Made by a program: the position numbers and the translations under genes. A DNA stretch of 64,000 bases from Flabesymbios commensalis (Eukaryota; Annelida; Polychaeta; Terebellida; Flabelligeridae): positions 1,723,303-1,787,302 of the forward strand of contig OZ024916.1 in the NCBI GenBank assembly GCA_964017125.1, written 5' to 3'. Of this stretch, positions 54,471-64,000 are shown piece by piece. Position 1 is the stretch's first letter; every line of letters begins with the position of its first letter. The notes beneath the pieces were generated by a model. That model was not told where the DNA came from. It saw nothing but the letters and a program-made list of their open reading frames with translations, and made no database searches.

Positions 54471-54797
54471 GGTGAGAGTCTAGCGCCGTTGTCATTTTTC
54501 ACCCACGTCATCCAGTTATACAAATACTGATATCCGTAGCCCCAGCGAGGGAGATACATTGTTTTGCACAAACTGTATAAATTACTGTGTATGATACGAG
54601 TCACTTGTATAATGTGTTGTAGAAATAAAGTCTGTGTCGTGGATAAACATGTATATCATCTGATGTCGGTTATTTCAAAAACCATCAAGAGGCTCATTAG
54701 GGGCCCATGTCACTCATCTCCAGCTATAAAGCTGTAGTCCACTGCGGTCTGCACGCGTCTGTAATGACTGGAAGATTATGCCACTGAGCACTAACAA

Positions 54798-54900
54798 TTA
54801 GTATCACCTTAACTTTCTCCAATTTTTATTATAAAAGTTAAAATTATCCTAACTTTTCTAATGAAAATTAGAAAAAGTTGAGATAATCCTAATTGGAACA
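54798..54900. repeat. Family J foldback
   Basis: ATCACCTTAACTTTCTCCAA, then TTATTATAAAAGTTAAAATT, paired with CTTTTCTAATGAAAATTAGA, then AAGTTGAGATAAT. Confidence 0.8.
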
Positions 54901-54917
54901 TGTTTAGTGCATGGACT

Positions 54918-55029
54918 CCCCGTATTTTCGTACAAGTTACGATATATCATAGGCTTCTGATTGGTCGAGATGGTCATCTCGACCAATCAGAAGCCTACGA
55001 TATATCGTAACTTGTAGGAGAATACGGCC
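54918..55029. repeat. Family H palindrome, near perfect
   Basis: CCCCGTATTTTCGTACAAGT ... ACTTGTAGGAGAATACGGCC with the centre GAGATGGTCATCTC; same size as 39242. Confidence 0.94.
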
Positions 55030-55169
55030 ATGAGTCAATTCAAACATAATGCTCAGACAAGCGATGTAGTCCAATTTAAATAACAACTGAATGACGCAGA
55101 GAATAAGCTTCTCCTGCTGATTATTCGCCAGGGAGCAGAATTAAAAGCACGCTGCCCTTCTTAATTTAA

Positions 55170-55308
55170 ATTTATTTTAAGTCACAATCTGACGTCTGTA
55201 GACGTCAAATTCACACGTCTAAAGTCAATCCTCGCACTGTGGGAGTGGAATATTTATAAAGGTCGTAGACCCATAACATATGTATTCAAATGAAGCGGAA
55301 AGAGAAAT
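55170..55308 (+). repeat. Family B MITE, truncated
   Basis: CAATCTGACGTCTGTAGACG, then CAATCCTCGCACTGTGGGAG, then AGGTCGTAGACCCATAACAT; ends in the body at AAATGAAGCGGAAAGAG. Confidence 0.8.
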
Positions 55309-55429
55309 AAATAATAAATCAGGTAGATTGCCATATCGTCGTTTTCCTATTAAATCATGTTATCTCCATTGATATCTAGAAGGGAAGGCGACGATATGTT
55401 CTGATTGAAAAAGTCAATATGTGACTATT

Positions 55430-55475
55430 TTTAGCTACTTCACCGCGAGACACAACTTCAAGTGGGTAAAACATT
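55430..55475 (+). repeat. Family D scrap
   Basis: CTACTTCACCGCGAGACACA, then ACTTCAAGTGGGTAAAAC; return arm of the hairpin. Confidence 0.65.
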
Positions 55476-55495
55476 AAATCCCATAACATAGCGCT

Positions 55496-55745
55496 TTAGC
55501 CCTTACAGCGCGAGGTTCAACTTTAGTCGTCAGAATCTAACGTCTGTAGACGTCAGATTCTGACTACTAAAGTCGATCCCCGCGCTGTAAAAGTAAAAAT
55601 ATTTCTTATGGTCGTAGACCCATAACATAGGTATTCAAATGAATCGGAAAGAGCTGAATAAGACATTTATGATGAATTCAAATTAAACAATACCCTTTGG
55701 TCTCCATGATTTATACAAAAATTATTCAGCGCTGTAAGGGGTTAA
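55496..55745 (+). repeat. Family B MITE, full length
   Basis: TTAG-CCCTTACAGCGCGAGG at left, core GACGTCTGTAGACGTC type, body ACATAGGTATTCAAATGAAT, right end CAGCGCTGTAAGGGG-TTAA. Confidence 0.92.
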
Positions 55746-56019
55746 GGGTTAATCGTTTTTGATATTATTCAACAAGGATTTATTCCTAGTTTTTTAGGGC
55801 AGGGGAATAAATTCAAACGCGAAAGCAAGAATCTCGTGGAATCGAGGATATTTTTGTATCCTTCATAATAGAATAAAGCTTTTAAATTACTAATATTTCA
55901 AATATTTCATACTTTTGGGTTCAAATGTACATGGCATAACAATTTAAAAAAATAGACATTTGAAGTATGACATTTTAAAATATATTAAACAACAAATTAG
56001 TTTATAGGTATAGTTATAG
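55746..56019. other. No gene seen
   Basis: AT-rich intergenic DNA. Confidence 0.3.
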
Positions 56020-56200
56020 TTATGGTGTATTTATAAAGCGCCAATTCTCAAATGACTCAAAGGCGCTCTTATCCAATCACAATTAATTTCAAATTTTATA
56101 ACAAATGTTGGTAGGCTTTGTGGAACAAGTGCGTTTTTAGTTTTTTCCCGAATTCAGTGTAGTCGGATATCATTCTGAGTCGTGATTTGATGCAATTCGG
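56020..56200. mobile_element. Possible widespread retroelement fragment
   Basis: TATTTATAAAGCGCCAATTC, then CAAAGGCGCTCTTATCC, then GGAACAAGTGCGTTTTTAG resembles the AAGCGCC/GGCGCT dispersed repeats I associate with many invertebrate genomes. Class not determined; no second copy here. Confidence 0.35.
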
Positions 56201-56824
56201 AACATAATAAAAATAACAATATCCACAAAATTATAGGCCTATTTAATCTGAATATTTTGACTTTTAAATCATCACTTTTTGTGACTTTCCCACCTGAATG
56301 TCCCGTATATATCATGTAATATTATATCAGAGTAACAAATCATCAATTTCTTTGCATTTCTCTGTCGTCGGAATAATGCATTATTGAAACTAAATAATTA
56401 ATAAATTATGGACACTTTAATATTAATGCTAGCATGCGTCTTTTGTAAAAATACGAGTTCGAATTAATAAAATTAGTTTTTAATGTACAGAAGTGAGTAA
56501 TTCGGAGACAAATTAAAGGTAATTGGCAAATTAAAGAATATAATATATATTTATTTGGTACTTTACAAATAAAGTTGACGTCAATTTACACTAAGCTACA
56601 CTACGAAAGACCGATTTCAGGAGAAAGGAGACCATAAAATGTTTGGCTTTTTGCACAATGAGGTCTGTGTTCGTAAATGGGGGTTGTCAATTTCCCCAAG
56701 TGGTGGTTTAGTTTGAGGGGATGACAAACGGGACCGTGGAGGATAGATGGGAATACCCCCCCCCCCCCCCCACCCCCTACCACCACCACCAAGAAAACAC
56801 ACACACAAAGCATAGCAGCTGCTA
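56201..56824. other. No gene; poly-C tract
   Basis: AT-rich, then a C homopolymer/CCACC tract at about 56755-56793. The two G-rich minus-strand frames across it are composition artefacts. Confidence 0.4.
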
Positions 56825-56881
56825 ATGATGGTTTAATGCTGGGCCAGCGTCGCAGACGGTGGCCCAGCATTGAGCCAACAT
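56825..56881. repeat. Family A palindrome
   Basis: TGATGGTTTAATGCTGGGCC, apex GCGTC-GCA-GACGG, then TGGCCCAGCATTGAGCCAAC. Confidence 0.9.
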
Positions 56882-56958
56882 AGTAGTAGTACTATGTCAG
56901 TACTACTCCCACGACCAACCCTTTCTCTTTTCGTTGTTTTGAGTACAGGTATTTGTTT

Positions 56959-57188
56959 TTAACCCTTTAAGCGCTAGCCACGACTATAATCGTTTTCAAT
57001 TTGTTTTATTAAAGCTCATTAAATCACAGTTATTGGAAATGCGCGTTTGAACACCAACATTTTCAAATATTCTGTCTCAAATTAGACAAATATGAGAAAT
57101 CTCCCCCCCCCCCCTCCCCACTTAAAATTGTAGGTCGTTGTAGCGATGCACAGCTTCTGGGTGAGATTATTTAAAAAAGATAACTTAG
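56959..57188 (+). repeat. Family D MITE
   Basis: TTAA-CCCTTTAAGCGCTAGC at left, TCACAGTTATTGGAAATGCG, AACACCAACATTTTCAAATA. The hairpin is damaged by a C-run at about 57105. Confidence 0.85.
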
Positions 57189-57292
57189 CTGGAAAAGGGA
57201 TACAACGTATTTGGCTTTATGTTACAAAAAAAAAAAAAAATAAACGAATGAATATACCGTGACTGCACTGATGTAAACAAACCATCCAGCCT

Positions 57293-57539
57293 TTAGCCCT
57301 TTAACCGCCGGTGCCAAATATATCTGGTTTTTCACTCAATTATTACCACATTCAGTACCGCCTTTTAAGCATGTTAAAGCCATAATGTGACACCAATCAG
57401 CACGACTTAAAAAGAGTTGACCTCCATTTTGTCAAATCTGAATAATTCTCGCTCACTTGAAGTTGTGGATCGCGTGAGCGAGACACAACTTCAAGCGGGT
57501 GAAAATTTCAATTGAATATTTTGGCGGCTAAAGGGTTAA
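57293..57539 (+). repeat. Family C MITE, full length
   Basis: TTAG-CCCTTTAACCGCCGG and GGCGGCTAAAGGG-TTAA. Hairpin CACTTGAAGTTGTGGATCGC with apex GCGTGAGC (57472-57479). Confidence 0.93.
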
Positions 57540-58094
57540 ATGTAGGCATTTTATTTTTAGTCGATGTTTGCTATTGCGTCACTTCAAAGAAATAAAAATA
57601 TCAAGGAATGTCTGAGCATCTAAACAGTCAGAAAAGTCACAATTAAAATAAAAAAACTATCATAGAATTCTATTTTTTTTTATTGAAATCTCATTAAATT
57701 TCGTTTTATGATTATGTCGCATATATGCCTATAGTCAATTTTGACTATATCGAATTATAAATATTTTGTATAATAAATAATTCATGTTGAAGCAATTTTA
57801 CAGCAAATGTAAACAATTGCAATATACGAAAATGCAAATTATTGAGTTTATGAATTATTTCAAGATTGATGTAATAGTTATATGTGATTATATTCTCATG
57901 ATATTTGGTATAATTATAATTAAATGAAAAAAATAAGCTTATAGTGAAATATAGTAGAATCTATTTTATTTTAAATTAAATATTCCAGACGGGTAGGTGA
58001 AAAAAAATCGTATTTGTCACTCAGAAAAACATCACAACGTCTATGAGTGCTGCCGATTGAAGAAAAGACAATATTGTGGGGGTTTTTTAAAGTC
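57540..58094. other. No gene seen
   Basis: Strongly AT-rich. Confidence 0.3.
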
Positions 58095-58178
58095 ATATCG
58101 TCGCCACGGAGCTAAAGGATCCTATCTGACACTCGTCAGAGTGGCAGATAGGATCCTTTAGCTCCGAGGCGACGATAT
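58095..58178. repeat. Family G hairpin
   Basis: ATATCGTCGCCACGGAGCTA ... GGAGCTAAAGGATCCTATCT type arms, apex CACTC-GTCA-GAGTG. Copy of 2113 with different outermost bases. Confidence 0.93.
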
Positions 58179-58636
58179 ATTTATTACCGAAATTGCGTCG
58201 CTTACAACCATACTCAGCTAAGAGGGCTAACCTTGCAGCTTTTTTCTATAAGTACACTTAAAGCTGTAATAATATGAACCAGCATTTACTTATTTCGGAA
58301 ATATACAATAAACAGTTTAATTAAGCAATTATAGGCCTAGATATTATTCAAGGAATATTCAAGGATATGACATCACGTCACTTTGTCAAAAAAGCGTTTC
58401 TAAACTGTACAGTACATTTTTATTTTCTGAGTTAAACATTTGACATTGAAGGGGGGAGGGGGCTTGTATTTAGGTTGGGGAAAATTAATTCGTTTCGTGT
58501 TTCATAGTATATATAGGAAGCATATTCAACGAATATTTATTTCATTTCATCAAGCTTATTTGTATTACTAAGCGATGTGTCAGGAAACAGCGGTAAATCG
58601 TTAATTTCCAGGAGATCACTTACTGCTTCAGTCATA
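58179..58636. other. No gene seen
   Basis: AT-rich intergenic DNA. Confidence 0.3.
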
Positions 58637-58950
58637 TTAACCCTTTGAGCGCTGAGCACGATTAAAATCGCTTGTAATCCGTTTAAGAAGCAGGTTAAAT
58701 CACAGTTATTGGGAATGAAATGAATGTTTAACCCTTTCACCACTGGAGCCCGTTTTTAAGTGCTGAATGCTATGGCATTCAGCACTTAAAAACGGGCTTC
58801 AGTGGTAAAAGGGTTAAACACCAACATTTGCAAATATTCGCTCTCAAATTTAACAAATAAAATGCGTGATTGTCAGCTACTTGAAATTGTGGGTCGCGGT
58901 AGCAGGACACACCTTCAGGTGGCAAAAAATTAAAATAGATAAATTAGCTG
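58637..58950 (+). repeat. Family D MITE carrying a nested palindrome
   Basis: TTAA-CCCTTTGAGCGCTGAG at left, TCACAGTTATTGGGAATGAA, then split at 58728-58817, resuming ACACCAACATTTGCAAATAT; hairpin with apex GCGGTAGC. Confidence 0.88.
58728..58817. repeat. 82-bp palindromic MITE nested in family D, TTAA duplication
   Basis: TTAA (58728-58731), 39-bp arm starting CCCTTTCACCACTGG, loop TATG, 39-bp arm ending CAGTGGTAAAAGGG, TTAA (58814-58817). The arms differ at two positions. Removing it restores the D sequence ATGTTTAAACACCAAC. Confidence 0.95.
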
Positions 58951-59461
58951 AAAAAAATGACGTCACACCTCGCTCACAATTACTTGTGCCTTGACATATA
59001 TTATGTTTCAAAGTCGGCTATATGTGCACTGATTTGCACCAGACACCGTTTAGCCTTGTTTTTATGTCAGACGTTTGGGTTCATCAGGTCTGTAATGTGG
59101 GTAACGGGTCGTCTGAAAAAGACGAATGTTCACAAAAGCAGAAGCATTATGATTTTCTACTCTTTGTCTTTTTTTTACGCCTAGCATGTTCCATCTCCTG
59201 CAATAAATTTTGTAAATGTACGACCCGCGGTTAATTTCAAACGAACTAAGCCCACGAAAATGATTATTTTTAAATGTGCTTGGACATCGAGATTTTCAAA
59301 TACAAAATGTAGATATACATTTTTACATCTGGATTATGTAAATATACGGCCCGTGGATATAATCTGAAATGCATGAAGCAAAAAATATTTTAAATGTGCT
59401 TGGAAATCGGAATTTTCAAACACATCAAATAGATATAAAATTGTGTACCCATTATTACTAT
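58951..59461. other. No gene; ~120-bp diverged tandem
   Basis: TGTAAATGTACGACCCGCGG / TGTAAATATACGGCCCGTGG, and AAATGTGCTTGGACATCGAG / AAATGTGCTTGGAAATCGGA recur about 120 bp apart (59212 and 59336). Confidence 0.65.
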
Positions 59462-59580
59462 CAAATCAAATCAAATCAAATCAAGTTTACTGCAGACAAA
59501 TACATCATATTACAACAACAAATAATACACAATAATACAATGGTATAATGACACCGAAAGAAACAATATATATCGTATAA
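59462..59580 (-). mobile_element. Retroposon tail fragment
   Basis: (AATCA)n followed by AATACATCATATTACAACA as at 36548. Another (AATCA)n starts a different sequence at 59728. Confidence 0.5.
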
Positions 59581-60079
59581 GATATCTGTGTAATATAACT
59601 CCCATTGTACGGATCACAGCATACTAAGGTTGCCTTCCTGTCAGTTTTCTCCGCATCAAGAGTGCTTTCTCGATAAATTACCCCAAAATCAGCAATATGG
59701 GTTTACTTCTTGATTCAAATATTTAAAATCAAATCAAATCAAATTTAATTTCACAACAATTAACATTGTATCGGCAAAATCACATACATTTACACGTAGT
59801 ATGAACATTTTATATAGTCATATTACAAATATATGGTTATATAAATAAAATATTATTCAAAAAAATTCGGTATACATTTACATGTACTAAAAAATATTAT
59901 ATGGTTATATAAAATAAAATGTCATTAAAAGATTTTTGTTCTGATGATACACCATTTGCATCATTGGAAAGAAACTCCAGAATAAGAGGGACAGTCAACA
60001 ATAAAATGACCCTCATCCTCAACCGTTGGTGGTTTTGTCGACATCTTCTGCTCTCCTCAATAATAATAGATATATATTT

Positions 60080-60146
60080 GTCACCTTGGTTTTAAATGGT
60101 CGTATCTGCCTGTATGGCAGATACGACACTTTAAGACCAAGGTGAC
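60080..60146. repeat. Hairpin, related to the half copy at 26115
   Basis: GTCACCTTGGTTTTAAATGG, then TCGTATCTGCC-TGTAT-GGCAGATACGA, then AAGACCAAGGTGAC. Confidence 0.9.
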
Positions 60147-60425
60147 GATTTTGTTGACGTGAGGTGTTCAATCAGTCAGTCGCCTGGAGATCAGAGTGTC
60201 ACCATTGCACACAGCACTGTTATCAGGTCCAACCAGCCGGTCCCGCCCCCCCCCCCCCTGACCAACCAGGGATTCACGCTCCTTACTCACCATAAATCAT
60301 CTCCATGACAACACGTTCTCTCCTCAATGCACCCTTACTGTCCTATGACCCGGAATTGTGGTGATTGTAGCCCTTGTATTATAAAGCATATTAGTTCAAG
60401 GGAATGTGAGTGTATCAATACCAGG
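60147..60425. other. No gene; poly-C tract
   Basis: Mixed sequence with a C homopolymer at about 60246-60258. Confidence 0.3.
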
Positions 60426-60486
60426 TGCCGTATTCTTGTACAAGTCAGAAGCCTACGATATATCGTAACTTGTACGAGAATACGGC
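60426..60486. repeat. Family H, internally deleted
   Basis: GCCGTATTCTTGTACAAGTC joins directly to AGAAGCCTACGATATATCGT and AACTTGTACGAGAATACGGC, so most of the left arm is missing. Confidence 0.88.
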
Positions 60487-60645
60487 CTCAGGTTCACTAT
60501 TATCGAAATGTACTAAAACATATTATATAGCCATATTACAAATATATCGTTATATAAAATAACATATTATTCAATGAAGTCTATATACATTTACATGTAC
60601 TAAAAACATATTATATAGACATATTACAAACATATGGTTAATAAG

Positions 60646-61181
60646 TATTTATCTTGTTAATAGTGTATTCTACTTCGTGAATCAACATTTTCCAGTAACA
60701 CTCTGTGATAATTGATAAACACGATGCGTGTGATTGGGCAAATATGATATCAATAATTGCTGACTTGTTTTGATTTCTATTCAATTTAACGTTAATGGAG
60801 GTAATTTTGTGTTCTTACATGATGGCCCAAAAATTGGCATAATGCTTGCCAAAAATCAAGAAAAATCATTTAAAATTAATCTTAAATGTACTTGTACTGT
60901 TATTTTCTAATGTAATTTTATTGCATCATATTTTTATTTTATTTTTGGTAACAGGCAAACACATGCTACATTACGCACCTTTTATTTTTTTTGTTATTTT
61001 TGCTAGCAGAATAATACACCAGCCCTAAACGAGGGCCGAGTTCTTTCTTAACAGTTAAATAAACTTGCTGCACTTGTTAAACTCAGAATGAATAATATAT
61101 GATTTCTTATACTACATATATACTGTGCAGAATAATTCACAAATCGATATAGTCACATTTCATCATATCACGGAAGCTACC
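60646..61181. other. No gene seen
   Basis: AT-rich intergenic DNA; a 60-codon hydrophobic frame at 60846 has no support. Confidence 0.3.
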
Positions 61182-61226
61182 TATGTCGTTTTAATACTGG
61201 GCCAGCGTCGTAGATGTCGTATTGGA
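61182..61226. repeat. Family A, truncated
   Basis: TGTCGTTTTAATACTGGGCC, then AGCGTC-GTA-GATG; the return arm is replaced by unrelated sequence. Confidence 0.7.
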
Positions 61227-61270
61227 TAGTACTTAAAACTCATTCTATCATTCTTTAGTCGTTCGTTCGC

Positions 61271-63475
61271 GATTTCATTCATTCATTCATTCACTCATTC
61301 ATTCATTCATTCATATATTCATTCATTCATTCATTCATTCATTCATTCATTCATTCATTCATTCATTCATTCATTTATTCATTCATTCATTTATTCATTC
61401 ATTTATTTATTCATTCATTGATTTATCGATTTATTCATTCATTCATTTATTCATTCATTCATTCATTCATTCATTCTTTCATTCATATATCCTTCATTCT
61501 TTCATTCTTTCATTCATTCATTCATTCATTCATTCATTCATTCATTCATTCATTCATTCATTCATTCATTCATTCATTCATTATTATTTTCATTCATTCA
61601 TTCATTTATTCATTCATTCATTCATTCATTCATTTATTTATTCATTCATTCATTCATTTATTCATTTATTTATTTATTCATTTATTTATTCATTTATTCA
61701 TTCATTCATTTATTGATTGATTCATTCATTCATTCATTCATTCATTCATTCATTCATTCATTCATTCATTTATTCATTTATTTATTCATTCATTCAATAA
61801 TTCATTCATTCATTTATTTATTTATTCATTCATTCCTTCCTTCATTTTTTCTCATTATTTCATTTGTTCGGTTATTCGATCGTGTATTCGTTCGCAAGTT
61901 CGATCGCTCACTTGTTCGTTTCATTCATTCATTCATTCATTCATTCATTCATTCATTCATTCATTCATTCATTCATTCATTCATTCATTCATTCATTCAT
62001 TTATTCATTCATTCATTCATTCATTCATTTATGTATTCATTCATTCATTTATTCATTCATTTATTATTTAATTCATTCATTCATTTATTTCTTCATTCAT
62101 TCATTTATTCATTTATTCATTCATTTATTCATTCATTTATTTATTCATTCATTCATTTATTCATTCATTCTTTTATTTATTTATTCATTCATTCATTCAT
62201 TCATTCATTCATTCATTTATTCATTCATTTATTCATTCATTCAATTAATTATTTATTTATTCATTCATTCATTCATTCATTCATTCATTAATTAATTAAT
62301 TAATTAATTCATTCATTCATTCATTCATTCATTCATTCATTTATTCATTCATTCATTCATTCATTTATTCATTCATTCATTCATTCATTCATTCATTCAT
62401 TCATTCATTCATTTATTCATTCATTTATTCATTCATTCATTCATTCATTCATTCATTCATTCATTTATACATTCATTCAGTCATTCATCTATTCATCTTT
62501 TAATTCATTCATTCATTCATTCATTCATTCATTTATTTATTCATTAATTCATTAATTCATTCATTCATTCATTCATTCATTCATTCATTCATTCCTTCCT
62601 TCATTCATTCATTTATACATTCATTCAGTCATTCATCTATTCATCTTTTAATTCATTCATTCATTCATTCATTCATTCATTTATTTATTCATTCATTCAT
62701 TCATTCATTCATTCATTAATTCATTCATTCATTTATTCCTTCCTTCCTTCATTCATTCATTTATTCATTCATTTATTCATTCATTCATTCATTTATTCAT
62801 CTATTCATCTTTTAATTCATTCATTTATTCATTCATTCATTTATTCATTCATTCATTCATTCATTCATTCATTTATTCATTCATTCATTCATTTGTTAAT
62901 TCATTCATTATTTCATTCATTCATTCATTCATTCATTCATTCATTCATTCATTCATTCATTCATTTATTTATTCATTTTATTCATTCATTAATTCATTCA
63001 TTCATTCATTCATTCATTCATTCATTCATTCACTCATTCATTCATTCATTTATTCATCCATTCATTAATTCATTTATACATCCATTCAGTCATTCATCTA
63101 TTCATCTTTTAATTCATTCATTCATTCATTCATTCATTCATTCATTCATTCATTCATTCATTCATTCATTCATTCATTCATTCATTCATTTCTTCATTCA
63201 TTCATTTATTCATTCATTCATTTTTTTATTCATCTATTCATCTTTGAATTCATTCATTCATTCATTCATTCATTCATTTATTCATTCATTCATTCATTCA
63301 TTCATTCATTCATTCATTCATGCAATTATTCATTCATTCATTCATTTATTCATTCATTCATTCATTCATTCATTCATTCATTCATTCATTCATTCATTCA
63401 TTCATTCATTCATTCATTCATTCACTCATTCATCATTCATTTATTCATTCATTTATTCATTTTTGTATTCATTCC
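61271..63475. repeat. (ATTC)n array, 2.2 kb
   Basis: Near-continuous ATTC with TTTA and CTTC variants. A higher-order motif ATTCATCTATTCATCTTTTAA recurs at about 62485, 62635, 62797 and 63096, so longer blocks (about 150-300 bp) have been duplicated. A short unique island lies at 61850-61918 (GTTCGGTTATTCGATCGTG). Confidence 0.96.
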
Positions 63476-63697
63476 TTCGGCGTTTCACCGCCCCTACGAG
63501 ACCGTTCTATGCCAGAGGATTCAGTCATGAGATTCATACGATCTTTAATGGGATGTGTCTCTGGACCTAAAGGGTGCTTTAGTCAGTCAGATCTAGCCGC
63601 GTCCCTGTTTTTCTAGGTTACCTCGTGTGGCTGCATGTCAGGGTATCCTCCGCTCCAATAACATCGGATATTTTTGTTGGATTTACCATCGCAGACC
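63476..63697. other. No gene seen
   Basis: Unique-looking sequence after the array; open frames without domains. Confidence 0.3.
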
Positions 63698-63803
63698 CTA
63701 CAAACACAAAACATTTGTATAACATTTATTTGTGCAATTTTGGACTAACGTTGGGCCGACATTGTACAAATAAATGTTATACAAATGTTTTGTGTTTGGT
63801 GGG
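63698..63803. repeat. Family A variant with long outer arms
   Basis: CTACAAACACAAAACATTTG, then TATAACATTTATTTGT pair with ACAAATAAATGTTATACAAA, then TGTTTTGTGTTTGGTGGG. The GGGCC core survives only as ACTAACGTTGGGCCGACA. Confidence 0.88.
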
Positions 63804-64000
63804 GAATACTGTTTTTGTCGAGCGGAAGTTTAAAACGTCTCTCAAAACAGTGCACTTTAGCGCTTCACTCCACGATTGTGTACGCCGCCTTAAATATGCA
63901 TGCCTAATGCGTGCGCCATAGATTCCTAAATATATTGTGAATATTGTGAACATTGTGAACATTGGACCTAGATGGTGCTGCAGTCACTTGGAAATAGGCC
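63804..64000. other. No gene seen
   Basis: No supported feature up to the window end. Confidence 0.25.

Larger units (their letters stand above)
59790..60645. repeat. ~80-bp AT-rich repeat in two separated pairs
   Basis: TACATTTACATGTACTAAAA, ATATTATATAG and CATATTACAAATATATGGTT recur at about 59790-59935 and again at 60500-60645, separated by about 560 bp of non-repeat DNA with two hairpins. Confidence 0.7.

Noticed and set aside
61271-63475. GATA-type or other meaningful motif content in the ATTC array
   Set aside because: Any motif density follows from the tetranucleotide itself.
1-64000. Intact transposase, reverse transcriptase, LTR or virus-like genes
   Set aside because: None of the open frames shows the expected motifs; the mobile elements seen are all short and non-autonomous.

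Overview
The window looks like a piece of a large, AT-rich, repeat-dense animal genome, most likely a marine invertebrate and perhaps a mollusc. The reasons are a single intron-bearing C2H2 zinc-finger gene, tRNA- and 5S-derived SINEs, many palindromic miniature transposons with TTAA targets, and kilobases of tetranucleotide arrays. The species assignment is inference. No prokaryotic operon, CRISPR array, LTR/retrovirus-like element or intact transposase is visible.

Gene content: I can support one protein-coding gene, on the + strand. A CpG-rich promoter/5'UTR (about 25540-26068) leads to a short first coding exon (26069-26091, MYLSLNF plus two bases), a typical GT donor and an 18.7 kb intron. 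A single large last exon follows (44758-46396), encoding Gly/Pro/His-rich sequence, four C2H2 fingers, a His/Gln-rich linker and an acidic C-terminus. The phases of the two exons match and give ...NFRWPMMGN.... The acceptor region is tandemly triplicated, and the last codons belong to a 65-bp repeat that continues through the 3' flank.

Palindromic repeat families used below: A, about 60-100 bp, with core GGGCCAACGTC-GNA-GACG and sometimes outer AAACACAA ends. B, about 240 bp, TTAA-CCCTTACAGCGC ends with a GACGTC-rich palindrome at one end. C, about 245 bp, TTAACCCTTTAACCG ends. D, about 200-300 bp, hairpin CTTGAAGTTGTG-GGTCGCGGTAGC. E, 231 bp, hairpin GAAGCTGGAAATTGCGTTAG. F, about 260 bp, hairpin ATTGCGACAGCAAT inside CACTACAAG arms. 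G, an 85-bp hairpin with GGATCCTATCTG. H, a 110-bp hairpin with TACGATATATCGTAAC. I, hairpin AATAAGGTGT. J, an AT-rich foldback with TAATTTTTCTAATG. K, hairpin CAGTAACTGCTTACTT. Families B-F share TTAACCCTT-type ends and look like piggyBac-type MITEs.

Layout: 1-850 minisatellite; 1.4-16 kb dispersed MITEs plus two SINEs and a zoned pentanucleotide array; 16.2-20.2 kb GGAT and TATGTG arrays; 21.6-23 kb a 111-bp hairpin satellite; 25.5-46.4 kb the zinc-finger gene with a MITE-loaded intron; 46.4-61 kb intergenic MITE-rich DNA with a GC-rich island holding nuclear-receptor half-sites near 50.7 kb; 61.3-63.5 kb an ATTC array.

The most unusual signal is that seven otherwise different palindrome families (A, C, D, E, F, G, K) carry an apical loop of GNA or GNNA type, usually closed by C-G. 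This is the class known to make exceptionally stable DNA minihairpins, and the N positions vary between copies.
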